This document shows positions 17,480 to 27,095 of a DNA stretch of 64,000 bases, one piece after another. The translations under genes and the position numbers were made by a program. Every line of letters begins with the position of its first letter. Position 1 is the stretch's first letter. The stretch is from NCBI RefSeq assembly GCF_039729145.1, contig NZ_CP155793.1:1612001-1676000 (forward strand), given 5' to 3'. The stretch comes from Microbacterium sp. SY138 (GTDB taxonomy: Bacteria > Actinomycetota > Actinomycetes > Actinomycetales > Microbacteriaceae). Under the pieces are notes generated by a model. The model ran no database searches and had not been told where the DNA came from. It saw only the letters and a list, made by a program, of their open reading frames with translations.

Positions 17480-18436
17480 GTGGCCTCGACTGATCCGTTC
17501 CGCGCGTGGCAGTGGACCGCGCCGGTGTGGGGCCCGCCCGAGACCTGGGCGTTCGTCGAGCATGAGCTGCGCACTCCCGAACCCGGCGAGGTCACGATCC
17601 GTGTCCGCGCCGCGGGGGTGAACCCCGCAGACGCGAAGCATGTCGCGGCTCCCCGCACGGGCATCGAGCTGCCCGTCCCGATCGGGTATGAGGTCTCGGG
17701 GGAGATCTCGGCCATCGGCGCGGACACCAGGACAGGCTCGGGGGCCGTCGACATCGGCGACGAGGTCATCGCCTTCCGCGTGCGCGGGGGCTACGCGACC
17801 GAGATCACCGTGCCCGCCGAGAAAGTGTTCGCCAAGCCGTCGACGCTCACGCACCCAGAGGCCGCGAATCTGCTGCTCGTCGGCACCACGGCCGCAGAGA
17901 TGCTCGCCGTCACCGCTGCGGCACCAGGGGAGACGATCCTTCTCCACGGCGCGTCCGGCGCCGTCGGAGTGAGCGTGCTGCAGCAGGCGCGGCTCCGCGG
18001 CATCTGCGTCATCGGAACGGCGAGCCCATCCCGCTTCGGCGAAGTCCGAAGGTTCGGGGGCGTCCCTGTGGAGTACGGCCCCGGGCTCTCCGGCCGAGTC
18101 CGCGACCTTGCGGATGTTCCGATCGCTGCGGCTTTGGACACGGCGGGAACTCGGGAAGCCATGGACGCGTCCCTCGAACTCGTCGCCGACCGTCGACGGA
18201 TCGTCACGATCGCCGCCGCGGGTCGCGCGGAGGATGACGGCATCCTCTTCATTGCCGGGTCGATGCCTCAGAGCGCCCGCTTCCGCGACGAGGTGCGGGG
18301 AGAGTTGGTCGCGCTGGCACAGAACGGCGATCTCGTGGTCCCTCTGGCCCGAACGTTCCCCCTGGCCGACGCACCGGCGGCGCATCGGCTTCTCGCCACC
18401 GGCCATCCCGGCGGCAAGATCGCTCTGATCCCCTAG
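17480..18436 (+). CDS. NADP-dependent quinone oxidoreductase-like alcohol dehydrogenase (MDR superfamily)
   Basis: A 318-residue medium-chain dehydrogenase/reductase of the quinone-oxidoreductase group. The GroES-like N-terminal domain has AAGVNPADAKHVAAP and PIGYEVSGEI. The nucleotide-binding domain carries LLHGASGAVGVSVLQQARLR, the AxGxVG motif for NADP(H). Catalytic and structural zinc ligands are absent, as is normal for the zeta-crystallin/Qor branch. The start is GTG at 17480, with GAGGAG about 11 bases upstream. It lies 15 bases after the secreted-protein gene and may be co-transcribed, but a functional tie is not evident. The substrate is unknown. Confidence 0.88.
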   Translation: MASTDPFRAWQWTAPVWGPPETWAFVEHELRTPEPGEVTIRVRAAGVNPADAKHVAAPRTGIELPVPIGYEVSGEISAIGADTRTGSGAVDIGDEVIAFRVRGGYATEITVPAEKVFAKPSTLTHPEAANLLLVGTTAAEMLAVTAAAPGETILLHGASGAVGVSVLQQARLRGICVIGTASPSRFGEVRRFGGVPVEYGPGLSGRVRDLADVPIAAALDTAGTREAMDASLELVADRRRIVTIAAAGRAEDDGILFIAGSMPQSARFRDEVRGELVALAQNGDLVVPLARTFPLADAPAAHRLLATGHPGGKIALIP

Positions 18437-18488
18437 TGCAGGGGCGTTGTCTGTCCGATGTGTGTCCGCTGCTTCAGCGTCCTCCGGC

Positions 18489-18989
18489 TCAGGCCCGCAG
18501 GTAGAAGATGACCCCGGCCGCAGAAATCAATGCGGAGACGACGAAGATCCAGATAGCGAACGTCAACACGATCATGCGGGCGCTCCTCTCCGCTTGATCG
18601 CCCTCATAGATCTCAGCACCATTCACCTTCAACCGTTCGGCGGCAAGGACGGTGAGGCGGCGTCGTGAGGCGAGGACGCCGAGCCCGAAGGCTCCCAGAA
18701 CACCCGAGGACACGAGCGGCAGGATGAGCTCCCACTGCTCAGCAGGAGCGGGGCGGGGACCAGGCGCGTCATCGACGCCGTACACCACCAGGACTGCTCC
18801 GACGATCACGAAAACGATGCCGATCAGTCGTGTCATCCATGGTCGTTGCGTGGCATTCGCCACGGATCCGCGATGTGATCCGATCACGTAGTTCCCCGCG
18901 ACGATGAGCTCGGTGGTCTGCCGGGACAGGATCGACGCGAGGATGCCGATGAGGATGGCGAACCCGCCGATGAGCAACTCGATTCTCAT
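18489..18989 (-). CDS. Hypothetical membrane protein, four predicted membrane segments
   Basis: A 166-residue protein I do not recognise. It shows four hydrophobic segments: about 5-21, 56-72, 88-108 and 138-163. Between the first two is a polar stretch with SRQTTELIVAGNYVIGSHRG, and a basic, charged loop precedes the last. There is no signal-peptide cleavage site, so this is an integral membrane protein. The gene is convergent with the oxidoreductase and lies downstream of a lipoprotein gene on the same strand, 56 bases apart. Codon use is like that of its neighbours. No function is proposed. Confidence 0.7.
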   Translation of the reverse strand: MRIELLIGGFAILIGILASILSRQTTELIVAGNYVIGSHRGSVANATQRPWMTRLIGIVFVIVGAVLVVYGVDDAPGPRPAPAEQWELILPLVSSGVLGAFGLGVLASRRRLTVLAAERLKVNGAEIYEGDQAERSARMIVLTFAIWIFVVSALISAAGVIFYLRA

Positions 18990-19045
18990 CGCATCGCGAC
19001 CGGAGGTCTATGCACGTGGAAATGATCGCACACGACGGCGGGCGC

Positions 19046-19693
19046 TCAGTCGATCTCCCGGAGCGTGGACGTCACGATCACGACACCGTCTCCGTACTCC
19101 GCGTCCGCGGCATCCTGGATCGTCCCGTCATCCCAGACGACATCGAGCCACACGTAACCGCGATCGGTGCGGAGGGTGACCGCCTCATCGCCGAGGCGGG
19201 CCGAGATGTCGTCCTGGATGCGGCTGAGTTCTCCGGGCGGCGTCGTGCCGTCGACACCGTCCGTGGGATCCTCCGGGGCGATCGGGTCGAAGAGTGCGAG
19301 CATGATTGGCGGATCGGTGTTCGTGAGTCGCTCGCCGTCGTAGGTGGCATACACGGCGTATGCACCCCACGTCGTCTCCCCGCTGGACTCGCGACCCTCC
19401 ACGTCGTCCCAGGACCAGCCGTCGACGGGGACGCCGTCGCATTGCGGAGGAGACGACTCCATGATCGCTCCCATGCACAGCTGCACGTCGCCACCCACGT
19501 CCAGCACCGTACCCACCCCGATCACGCGCCCTTCGGGGAGATCGGGCCGGGCGTCCTCGATGCGCTGCTCGGACGACGCCGTCGTGCTTGTCGGAGCCGG
19601 CGAGGTGCCGGGGCCCGTCGTGCATGCGCTCAGGAACAGGAGGCCGACGCCTGAGGCGGCGGCGATGGACAGGCGACGCTGCGATGTGCTCAT
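19046..19693 (-). CDS. Putative lipoprotein, unknown function
   Basis: A 215-residue predicted lipoprotein. The N-terminus has a signal peptide with the lipobox LSAC (cysteine near residue 24), then a Ser/Thr/Pro-rich linker typical of surface-anchored proteins. The rest is acidic, with blocks such as GDEAVTLRTDRGYVWLDVVWDD. I do not recognise a domain. The ATG at 19693 is preferred since it gives a normal signal length; a GTG at 19732 is in frame but would add 13 residues before it. Only a weak -10-like GACACT precedes it. The gene is divergent from leuA. Confidence 0.68.
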   Translation of the reverse strand: MSTSQRRLSIAAASGVGLLFLSACTTGPGTSPAPTSTTASSEQRIEDARPDLPEGRVIGVGTVLDVGGDVQLCMGAIMESSPPQCDGVPVDGWSWDDVEGRESSGETTWGAYAVYATYDGERLTNTDPPIMLALFDPIAPEDPTDGVDGTTPPGELSRIQDDISARLGDEAVTLRTDRGYVWLDVVWDDGTIQDAADAEYGDGVVIVTSTLREID

Positions 19694-19757
19694 ACCGACG
19701 AGTGTCGGTGAGATCCGGATCGTCTCAGACACGTCGGTACCGCGATCGCATCCCTGC

Positions 19758-19763
19758 TAGCAT
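19758..19763 (+). promoter_or_regulatory. -10 element TAGCAT of the leuA leader transcript
   Basis: TAGCAT is followed by six bases and the ATG of the leader peptide at 19770, so the message probably begins at that ATG. An earlier ATG at 19762 lies inside the hexamer and would not be transcribed. Confidence 0.65.
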
Positions 19764-19769
19764 GACCTC

Positions 19770-19800
19770 ATGCCTTTCGGCGGTCTGCTTCTTCTTAGCT

Positions 19801-19817
<17 letters not shown>
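19770..19817 (+). CDS. leuA leader peptide, 15 residues with four consecutive leucine codons
   Basis: The frame reads MPFGGLLLLSCRDES, with leucine codons CTG CTT CTT CTT in a row. A leucine-rich peptide just upstream of leuA is what attenuation by leucyl-tRNA supply needs: when leucine is scarce the ribosome stalls on these codons and alters the folding of the RNA behind it. The peptide has no ribosome site, but a TAGCAT promoter element places the likely transcript start at its ATG, so it would be translated as a leaderless message. Its last codons form the 5' arm of a perfect hairpin (19801-19841). The leader stops 69 bases before the leuA ATG. Confidence 0.82.
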
Positions 19818-21641
<1,824 letters not shown>

Positions 21642-21653
21642 TCGACGCGTCTC

Positions 21654-21698
21654 GACGACGGCGGCCGGAATCCCCCGAGGACCCCGGCCGCCGTCGTC
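21654..21698 (+). terminator. Hairpin terminator after leuA
   Basis: A 15-bp perfect stem (GACGACGGCGGCCGG at 21654-21668 with its complement at 21684-21698) and a 15-base loop, starting 12 bases after the leuA stop. There is no real T-run, only TGTGTGTG, as is usual in high-GC Actinobacteria. It could also serve the convergent VOC gene. Confidence 0.75.
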
Positions 21699-21723
21699 TG
21701 TGTGTGCACCTCTGGTCAGGGGA

Positions 21724-22104
21724 CTATGCGACCCATTGCACCAGCTGCCAGACGAGCCCGTTCGGATCGGCGAACTGGCAGTAGCGCTCACCCCAGGGCT
21801 CGGTCTCCGGGGGAGTGATGACCCGCGCTCCGGCGTCGGAGATGCGCGCGAATTCCCGGTCGATGTCGTCGACGACGAAAACGACCAGGGTGCCTTCCCC
21901 TGCGGAGCCGGCGATCTCCTGCGGGCGGAACGTGCTCAGCCCGGTCTCGAGGAAGATGATGCTCGGTGGAGAGTCCGGGTGCTGCAGGGAGACGAAGCCC
22001 TCGGCGGACATCGCCTCCTCGAAGCCGAAGTGGGTCTTGGCGAAGGACGCCGAGGCGGCGACGTCGGGAACGTTGAGCGAGATGGCGGTCTGAGTGATGT
22101 TCAC
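21724..22104 (-). CDS. VOC family protein (glyoxalase/bleomycin-resistance/dioxygenase fold)
   Basis: A 126-residue single-domain protein of the vicinal oxygen chelate superfamily. It begins MNITQTAISLNVPDVAASAS, the usual first beta-alpha unit, and ends with the glyoxalase-like block YCQFADPNGLVWQLVQW. The start is GTG at 22104 with AGGAG six bases upstream, so the longer frame is not needed. It is divergent from a TetR-family regulator with a palindromic operator between them, which suggests substrate-induced expression. VOC proteins range from detoxification enzymes to binding proteins, and the substrate here is unknown. Confidence 0.87.
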   Translation of the reverse strand: MNITQTAISLNVPDVAASASFAKTHFGFEEAMSAEGFVSLQHPDSPPSIIFLETGLSTFRPQEIAGSAGEGTLVVFVVDDIDREFARISDAGARVITPPETEPWGERYCQFADPNGLVWQLVQWVA

Positions 22105-22119
22105 AGTTCTCCTGTCATA

Positions 22120-22142
22120 AACTACGTACAACGTACAGAGTT
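22120..22142. promoter_or_regulatory. Palindromic operator between VOC gene and TetR regulator
   Basis: A 23-base imperfect palindrome of the form AACT-nn-GTAC-nnn-GTAC-nn-AGTT, with all sixteen bases of the four blocks symmetric about 22131. It lies in the 67-base gap between the divergent genes, 16 bases upstream of the VOC start and 29 bases upstream of the regulator. This is the size and symmetry expected for a TetR-family dimer site. Confidence 0.7.
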
Positions 22143-22171
22143 AAGTCGTCGACGCGGGAGGATATTCCGAA

Positions 22172-22906
22172 ATGGCCAAGAATCTCGTGGACCTGCTCTG
22201 GCGCAAGGACGCGTCCGAGCGAGCGGACGGCCGTCGCGGGCCGCGTTCTCGCGTATCCGTCGACGCCGTGGTGTCCGGGGCGATCGAACTCGCGGACGCC
22301 GGTGGGACCGAGGCGATGACGATCCGTGCGCTGGCGCAGTCGCTCGACCTCACGGCGATGTCCGTCTACACGCACGTCAACAGTCGGGCGGAGCTGCTCG
22401 TCCTGATGGTCGACGAGGCGCACGCGAGGATGGTGACGTCGCCGACGGACAGAGCGGGGTGGCGAGCCCGCGTGCGTCGCGTGGCCGATGAGAATCTCGC
22501 CCTGTTCCGCGCCCATGCATGGTTGCTGGACATCGATGATGCTCGAGTCGTCGTGGGTCCGGGAACGATAGCGAAATACGACCGCGAGTTGCGGGCATTC
22601 GACGACGCCGGACTGTCTGATGTCGAGCGTGACGCGGCGTTGTCCTTCGTCCTCGACTTCGTGAGGGCGACGGCGGCGAGAATGCGCGGGAGTGCAGCGC
22701 GGGAGCGCTTCGGACCGTTCTGGGCCGAGGCCGCGCCGCGCGTGACGGGATATCTCGGGGCGGACTTCCCCCTTGCTCAGGCGGTCGGTCAAGCAGCCGG
22801 CGAAGCGATGGACGGCCCCTACGACGCCGACGTCGCATGGGACTTCGGTGTGGCACGGGTGATCGACGGGCTCGCCGGCATCGTCTCGGATTCCTCGCCG
22901 CGCTGA
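22172..22906 (+). CDS. TetR/AcrR family transcriptional regulator
   Basis: A 244-residue repressor of the TetR superfamily with a C-terminal domain of the TetR_C type. The N-terminal helix-turn-helix is AGGTEAMTIRALAQSLDLTAMSVYTHV, split about residues 43-69, with the typical YTHVNSRAELL after it. The start ATG is preceded by GGGAGGA. It is divergent from a VOC-family gene and probably controls that gene and itself through the palindrome at 22120-22142. The ligand is unknown. Confidence 0.9.
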   Translation: MAKNLVDLLWRKDASERADGRRGPRSRVSVDAVVSGAIELADAGGTEAMTIRALAQSLDLTAMSVYTHVNSRAELLVLMVDEAHARMVTSPTDRAGWRARVRRVADENLALFRAHAWLLDIDDARVVVGPGTIAKYDRELRAFDDAGLSDVERDAALSFVLDFVRATAARMRGSAARERFGPFWAEAAPRVTGYLGADFPLAQAVGQAAGEAMDGPYDADVAWDFGVARVIDGLAGIVSDSSPR

Positions 22907-22925
22907 GAGCGTGTCGTGCTGGTCC

Positions 22926-23624
22926 TCAGAGGTCGGCGCTGGGCTTGACGATCGCGATCGCGCCGGTCTCTGCGGCCACCTTGCGGCGGTAGATGCGCCG
23001 CTGCTCGGGCAGGGAGACGTCGAACGTGACGGCGAGGACCCGGATGACGGCTGTGACGGCGATGCCGATGACCGCCGCGAGAGTGATCGGCATTCCGAGG
23101 GCGACGGCGATCACGATGAAGGTGCATCCTGCCCCCGCGGCGACCGCGTAGAGCGAACCGACGTGCATGATCGCGGTCGGAAGCCCCATGAGCATGTCGC
23201 GGAGCACGCTGCCACCGACCGCGGCGCAGACGCCGATGAAGACCGCCGGGACTTCGGGGATCCCGAATGCGAGGGCCTTGCTCGTCCCGAAGGCGCCGAA
23301 CATGCCGATCACCACGGCATCGAGGACCACGATCACGGTGTTCAGCCGGGTGAAGAGGCCCGCGAGCAGCATGCCGAGCAGGGCCGCCCCGCCGGCGGTG
23401 ACCAGATACCACTGATTCTGCAGGGTGGCGGGCGTCTGCCCCAGCAGGATGTCGCGGATGAGACCGCCACCCATCCCGATCATGATGCCGATGATCGAGA
23501 CGCCGAGCCAGTCGAGTCGACGCTGCCCCTGGAACCCCGATGCGAACATCGCGCCCTGGACGCCACCGAGGCCGACGCCGAGGAGGTCCGCCCACAGCGG
23601 AATGGTGAAGAGCGGTTCGGTCAC
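22926..23624 (-). CDS. UPF0126 / TRIC cation channel family membrane protein
   Basis: A 232-residue membrane protein made of two UPF0126 repeats (related to bacterial TRIC-type channels, sometimes called YicG). Repeat one has [16 protein letters not shown] and [12 protein letters not shown], and repeat two has [16 protein letters not shown] and [11 protein letters not shown]. The GGGxxRD and GGSxLRD signatures are characteristic. About seven membrane helices are expected. The start is the GTG at 23624; a GAGAAT hexamer six bases upstream suggests a leaderless message, and its promoter is back to back with that of recO. Ion selectivity cannot be read from sequence. Confidence 0.88.
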   Translation of the reverse strand: MTEPLFTIPLWADLLGVGLGGVQGAMFASGFQGQRRLDWLGVSIIGIMIGMGGGLIRDILLGQTPATLQNQWYLVTAGGAALLGMLLAGLFTRLNTVIVVLDAVVIGMFGAFGTSKALAFGIPEVPAVFIGVCAAVGGSVLRDMLMGLPTAIMHVGSLYAVAAGAGCTFIVIAVALGMPITLAAVIGIAVTAVIRVLAVTFDVSLPEQRRIYRRKVAAETGAIAIVKPSADL

Positions 23625-23630
23625 GCCTCC

Positions 23631-23636
23631 ATTCTC
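23631..23636 (-). promoter_or_regulatory. -10-like element GAGAAT of the UPF0126 gene
   Basis: On the minus strand GAGAAT is followed by six bases and the GTG at 23624. It sits within 34 bases of the divergent recO start, so the two promoters overlap closely. Confidence 0.4.
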
Positions 23637-23646
23637 GCGCACGGAG

Positions 23647-23652
23647 GATAAT
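23647..23652 (+). promoter_or_regulatory. -10 element GATAAT of recO
   Basis: GATAAT is followed by six bases and the GTG at 23659, the leaderless layout. This picks GTG 23659 over the much longer upstream frame. Confidence 0.5.
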
Positions 23653-23658
23653 CGGAGG

Positions 23659-24402
23659 GTGCCCACCTATCGAGACGAAGCGGTGATCCTGCGCACCCAC
23701 AAGCTCGGTGAGGCGGATCGCATCGTCATCATGCTCTCGCGGCGTCATGGCAAGGTTCGCGCGGTCGCGAAGGGCGTGCGCCGGACCTCGTCGAAGTTCG
23801 GGGCCAGACTCGAGCCGTTCATGGTCGCCGACGTGCAGCTGTATCAAGGCCGCTCGCTCGACATCGTGCAGCAGGCCGAGTCGCTCGGTTCCTACGGAAC
23901 GGACATCGCCGCGCACTACGACCGGTTCACGGCGGCCAACGCGATGGTCGAGACGGCCGATCGCCTGAGCGACTCGGAGGCGACGCCCGACCAGTACCTG
24001 CTCCTCGTCGGCGGGCTGCGTGCGCTGTCCCGCGGAGAGCATGTCGCCCGCAGCATCCTCGACTCGTATCTGCTGCGGGTGATGTCCCTCTCCGGATGGG
24101 CGCCCTCCCTCGACGAATGCGCGCGCTGCGGCACTCCGGGTCCGCACTCCCGGTTCGTCGCGCAGCTGGGCGGACTGGTCTGCCAGAACTGCGCCCCTGC
24201 CGGGAGCCCCCGCGTCGCCGAGAAGACCCTGGCGCTGCTCCGGGCGCTGATCGCCGGCGAGTGGGACGTCATCGACGGGTCTTCGCCCGCCGACACGGCC
24301 GCCGCGTCCGGCCTGGTCTCCGCCTACGCTCAATGGCATCTGGAACGCGGGATCCGCTCCCTCGCCCACGTGTCCGACATCCCTTCGGAAGGAGAACGGT
24401 GA
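23659..24402 (+). CDS. recO: DNA repair protein RecO
   Basis: RecO helps load RecA onto SSB-coated single strands during recombinational repair. The product is 247 residues. The N-terminal OB fold begins [23 protein letters not shown], in which LRTxxLGExDRIV is the RecO signature. A zinc motif CARCG at the centre pairs with CQNC about 22 residues later. The GTG at 23659 is preferred because a longer frame lies antisense to the UPF0126 gene. It overlaps the uppS start by four bases, the conserved recO-uppS pair. Confidence 0.94.
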   Translation: MPTYRDEAVILRTHKLGEADRIVIMLSRRHGKVRAVAKGVRRTSSKFGARLEPFMVADVQLYQGRSLDIVQQAESLGSYGTDIAAHYDRFTAANAMVETADRLSDSEATPDQYLLLVGGLRALSRGEHVARSILDSYLLRVMSLSGWAPSLDECARCGTPGPHSRFVAQLGGLVCQNCAPAGSPRVAEKTLALLRALIAGEWDVIDGSSPADTAAASGLVSAYAQWHLERGIRSLAHVSDIPSEGER

Positions 24403-25202
24403 GCCCGAAGCCGTATACGCACAAGGACGCCGTGGCCTATCGCCCGCTGGACTGGACCGGCGTGCATCCCCCTGCGTTCCGGGCCGTGCCGGAGCACGTG
24501 GCGATCGTCATGGACGGCAACGGCCGCTGGGCCAACCGCCGGGGTCTCAACCGGATCGAAGGTCACAAGGCAGGGGAGGAGGTGCTTCTCGATGTGGTCG
24601 CCGGCGCGATCCAGGCCGGGGTGAAGCATCTCTCCGTGTACGCGTTCTCGACCGAGAACTGGGCGCGCTCTCCCGAGGAGGTCCGCTTCCTGATGGGGTA
24701 CAACCGCGACGTGCTGCACCGACGCCGTGATCAGCTCAACGAATGGGGCGTGCGGATCCGCTGGGCCGGACGCAAGCCGCGTCTGTGGGGAAGCGTCATC
24801 AAGGAGCTCCAGCACGCCGAGCAGCTCACTCGTGGCAACGACGTGCTCACCCTCACCATGTGTGTGAACTACGGCGGCAGGGTGGAGCTCGTCGATGCGA
24901 TGCGGGCGATCGCCGAGGACGTCGCCGCCGGGCGGGTGAAGCCGAAGGCGATCACCGAGAAGATGATCCGCCGGAATCTGTATGTGCCCGACATGCCGGA
25001 CGTCGACCTGTTCCTGCGCAGCTCGGGGGAGCAACGCACCTCGAACTTCCTGTTGTGGGAGTCGGCCTACGCCGAGATGGTGTTCCTCGACACCCTCTGG
25101 CCCGATTTCTCGCGTGAGGAGCTGTGGCGCGCCATCGGTATCTACCTGTCGCGCGATCGTCGTTTCGGCGGCGCGATCGACACGCCGGAGGCCTCGGCCT
25201 GA
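24399..25202 (+). CDS. uppS: Isoprenyl transferase (undecaprenyl/polyprenyl diphosphate synthase, cis type)
   Basis: A cis-prenyltransferase that extends farnesyl diphosphate with isopentenyl units to make the lipid carrier for cell-wall synthesis. The product has 267 residues. The catalytic Asp lies in [14 protein letters not shown] (about 36-49), with the second conserved region [17 protein letters not shown] and the third [18 protein letters not shown]. The start GTG overlaps the recO stop, and GGAG sits six bases before. Actinobacteria often have two such enzymes (Z-farnesyl and decaprenyl forms), and chain length is not readable here. The 3' end overlaps a convergent P-loop gene by 61 bases. 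Confidence 0.93.
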   Translation: MSPKPYTHKDAVAYRPLDWTGVHPPAFRAVPEHVAIVMDGNGRWANRRGLNRIEGHKAGEEVLLDVVAGAIQAGVKHLSVYAFSTENWARSPEEVRFLMGYNRDVLHRRRDQLNEWGVRIRWAGRKPRLWGSVIKELQHAEQLTRGNDVLTLTMCVNYGGRVELVDAMRAIAEDVAAGRVKPKAITEKMIRRNLYVPDMPDVDLFLRSSGEQRTSNFLLWESAYAEMVFLDTLWPDFSREELWRAIGIYLSRDRRFGGAIDTPEASA

Positions 25203-25753
25203 GCCCGGAGCCACCTCTCGGCTTCCCGCGGATGGCGCAGCCTCACGACGACGAGGTGGGGGAAGTGTTCCTGCAGGGCCGGAAACCGCTCGCTCCATTT
25301 GTGGAGCGTCGCCGTCTGCCACGCGAGGATGTTCTCCTCGGGATCGCGGTTCAGCAGGTTCCACGGTCCCTTCTCGCGGTTCCCGTTCCAGAGCTCGAGT
25401 CGCAGGATGCCGCGGGCGAGCGTGCGCCGGATCAGACGGGCGCGCACGACGCGGTGGGGATAGTCCAGCCAGACGGCGAGCTGCGCGCGCGGCGTGAGGA
25501 TCGCATCCGTGCCCTTGCTCGTGTACTGCCACTCGGTGACCCAACGGTCGTCGGACGCGAAGGCGCGCACGTCGTCGAGGAACTCGGGGCGAGGAGTCCA
25601 GTTCGGTCCGTGGAACAGACCGTCGATCTCGACGTGGCGCAGGCTCCACATCGTGCCGATACGCCGCGACAGGGTCGTCTTCCCCGAGCCGGAGACGCCC
25701 GCCACCAGAACCCGCTCCGGCTGGAGCGGCAGCGGGTCGTCGGCGGAGAGCAT
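25142..25753 (-). CDS. P-loop kinase-like protein (annotated in relatives as AAA family or topology modulation protein)
   Basis: A 203-residue P-loop protein. Walker A is GVSGSGKTT near residues 19-27, followed by [17 protein letters not shown], an adenylate-kinase-like core seen in FlaR/topology-modulation proteins. Later blocks are [11 protein letters not shown] and [17 protein letters not shown], the usual aspartate and lid region of nucleoside-kinase-like proteins. No partner gene suggests a substrate. Its last 61 bases lie antisense to the end of uppS, so the two messages overlap in a convergent pair. Confidence 0.78.
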   Translation of the reverse strand: MLSADDPLPLQPERVLVAGVSGSGKTTLSRRIGTMWSLRHVEIDGLFHGPNWTPRPEFLDDVRAFASDDRWVTEWQYTSKGTDAILTPRAQLAVWLDYPHRVVRARLIRRTLARGILRLELWNGNREKGPWNLLNRDPEENILAWQTATLHKWSERFPALQEHFPHLVVVRLRHPREAERWLRAQAEASGVSIAPPKRRSRDR

Positions 25754-25822
25754 CCGAGAAGCCTACCCGCGAGCTGTGGCTGCCTCGGAATAGCTCATAG
25801 GCGCATGCGGTTGCATGAGAGT

Positions 25823-26509
25823 GTGACTGAACCCATCTCCATCGACATCTGGTCCGACATCGCCTGCCCCTGGTGCTACATCGGCAAGCGCAACCTCGAG
25901 AAGGGTCTCGAAGCGGTCGCCGCCGACGAGGACGCACCGCAGGTCAACATCACCTTCCACTCCTTCGAGCTCTCGCCCGACACCCCCGTCGACTTCGACG
26001 GCGACGAGATCGACTTCCTCGCCGGGCACAAGGGAATGCCGCGCGAGCAGGTCGAGCAGATGCTGTCGAATGTGACCGGTGTCGCCGCGAACGCGGGACT
26101 CGAGTACCGCTTCGACCTGCTGCAGCACACCAACACGGTCAAGGCTCATGAGCTGCTGCACTTCGCGAAGGCCGAGGGCCTGCAGCACGAGCTGGAGGAG
26201 CGGCTCATGTCCGCCTACTTCACCGAAGGCAAGCACGTCGGCCGTATCGACGACCTGGTCGAGCTCGCGACCGAGGTCGGCCTCGACGCAGATCGCGCTC
26301 GCGCGGCGCTCGAGAGCGAGCAGTACCTGCCGGCGGTTCGTCAGGATCAGGCCCAGGCCCGCGCCTACGGCATCCAGGGTGTGCCGTTCTTCGTCGTCGA
26401 CGGCCAGTACGGCATCAGCGGGGCGCAGCCACCGGCGGCGTTCGAGAACGTCCTCCGCGACCTCTGGTCGAAGCGCGGAGAAGCCGAGACGGAGACGGCA
26501 GCCGTCTGA
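25823..26509 (+). CDS. DsbA family oxidoreductase (FrnE-like)
   Basis: A 228-residue thioredoxin-fold protein of the DsbA/FrnE group. The redox motif CPWC is in SDIACPWCYIGKRNLE near residues 14-17, and the cis-proline segment is GVPFFVVDGQYGISGAQP near the C-terminus. No signal peptide is present, so it acts in the cytosol, unlike classical DsbA. FrnE-type proteins are tied to polyketide synthesis or oxidative stress. The GTG at 25823 fits the family N-terminus; an ATG at 25805 (MRLHES) is the alternative. It is convergent with a glutathione peroxidase gene. Confidence 0.88.
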   Translation: MTEPISIDIWSDIACPWCYIGKRNLEKGLEAVAADEDAPQVNITFHSFELSPDTPVDFDGDEIDFLAGHKGMPREQVEQMLSNVTGVAANAGLEYRFDLLQHTNTVKAHELLHFAKAEGLQHELEERLMSAYFTEGKHVGRIDDLVELATEVGLDADRARAALESEQYLPAVRQDQAQARAYGIQGVPFFVVDGQYGISGAQPPAAFENVLRDLWSKRGEAETETAAV

Positions 26510-26541
26510 CCGTTCGGCGCCGGTCCGACGCTCGGCTCGAT

Positions 26542-27036
26542 CTAGCGGGTCAGCGCGGCTTCGATGGCGCTGACGATCTCGGGGGCGTCCGGCTTCTGCT
26601 TCGGGCGGAAGCGCAGGACGTCCCCATCCGGCAGCACGAGGAACTTCTCGAAGTTCCACTCGACCCGTCCGGCTTTTCCGCCGGCGTCCGGGGTCTCCTT
26701 GAGTGCCTTGTAGAGCTCCGCGGCGTTCTTGCCGTTCACCTTGACCTTGTCGTTGACCGGGAACGTGACGCCGTACGTCGTCGAGCAGAACTCGAGGATG
26801 TCGTCCACCGAGCCGGGCTCCTGGCCGAAGAACTGGTTGCACGGGAAGCCGACGACCGTGAACCCGCGGTCGCCGTACAGACGCTGCAGCTCCTCGAGCT
26901 GCTCGTACTGCGGCGTCAGGCCGCACTTGGAGGCGACGTTCACGACCAGCACCACGTCGGCACCGAGATCGTCGAGCGTCTTCTCCTCGCCCTTCGCGTC
27001 GGTGAACGGGATCGTGCGGAGCGCGGATTCGGTCAT
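26542..27036 (-). CDS. Glutathione peroxidase family protein (thiol peroxidase)
   Basis: A 164-residue peroxidase of the GPx family. The peroxidatic residue is a cysteine in VNVASKCGLTPQY, not selenocysteine. The other conserved positions are the glutamine and asparagine in FPCNQF and GQEPG, and the tryptophan in VEWNFEKFLV. Bacterial cysteine GPx proteins usually use thioredoxin rather than glutathione, which fits an actinobacterium that makes mycothiol. The ATG at 27036 is preceded at six bases by a TAAGCT -10 element. Convergent with the DsbA-family gene, divergent from dusB. Confidence 0.92.
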   Translation of the reverse strand: MTESALRTIPFTDAKGEEKTLDDLGADVVLVVNVASKCGLTPQYEQLEELQRLYGDRGFTVVGFPCNQFFGQEPGSVDDILEFCSTTYGVTFPVNDKVKVNGKNAAELYKALKETPDAGGKAGRVEWNFEKFLVLPDGDVLRFRPKQKPDAPEIVSAIEAALTR

Positions 27037-27042
27037 ATTCAC

Positions 27043-27048
27043 AGCTTA
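27043..27048 (-). promoter_or_regulatory. -10 element TAAGCT of the glutathione peroxidase gene
   Basis: On the minus strand TAAGCT is followed by six bases (GTGAAT) and the ATG at 27036. It argues for the start at 27036 and a leaderless message. Confidence 0.5.
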
Positions 27049-27095
27049 GATCGCCGCATCCCCGTGGGCTCCGCGTCTGGGAGAATAGAGGGGAC

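Noticed and set aside
26542..27036. Glutathione peroxidase as a selenoprotein
   Set aside because: The active-site codon is TGC (cysteine), so no selenocysteine is involved.
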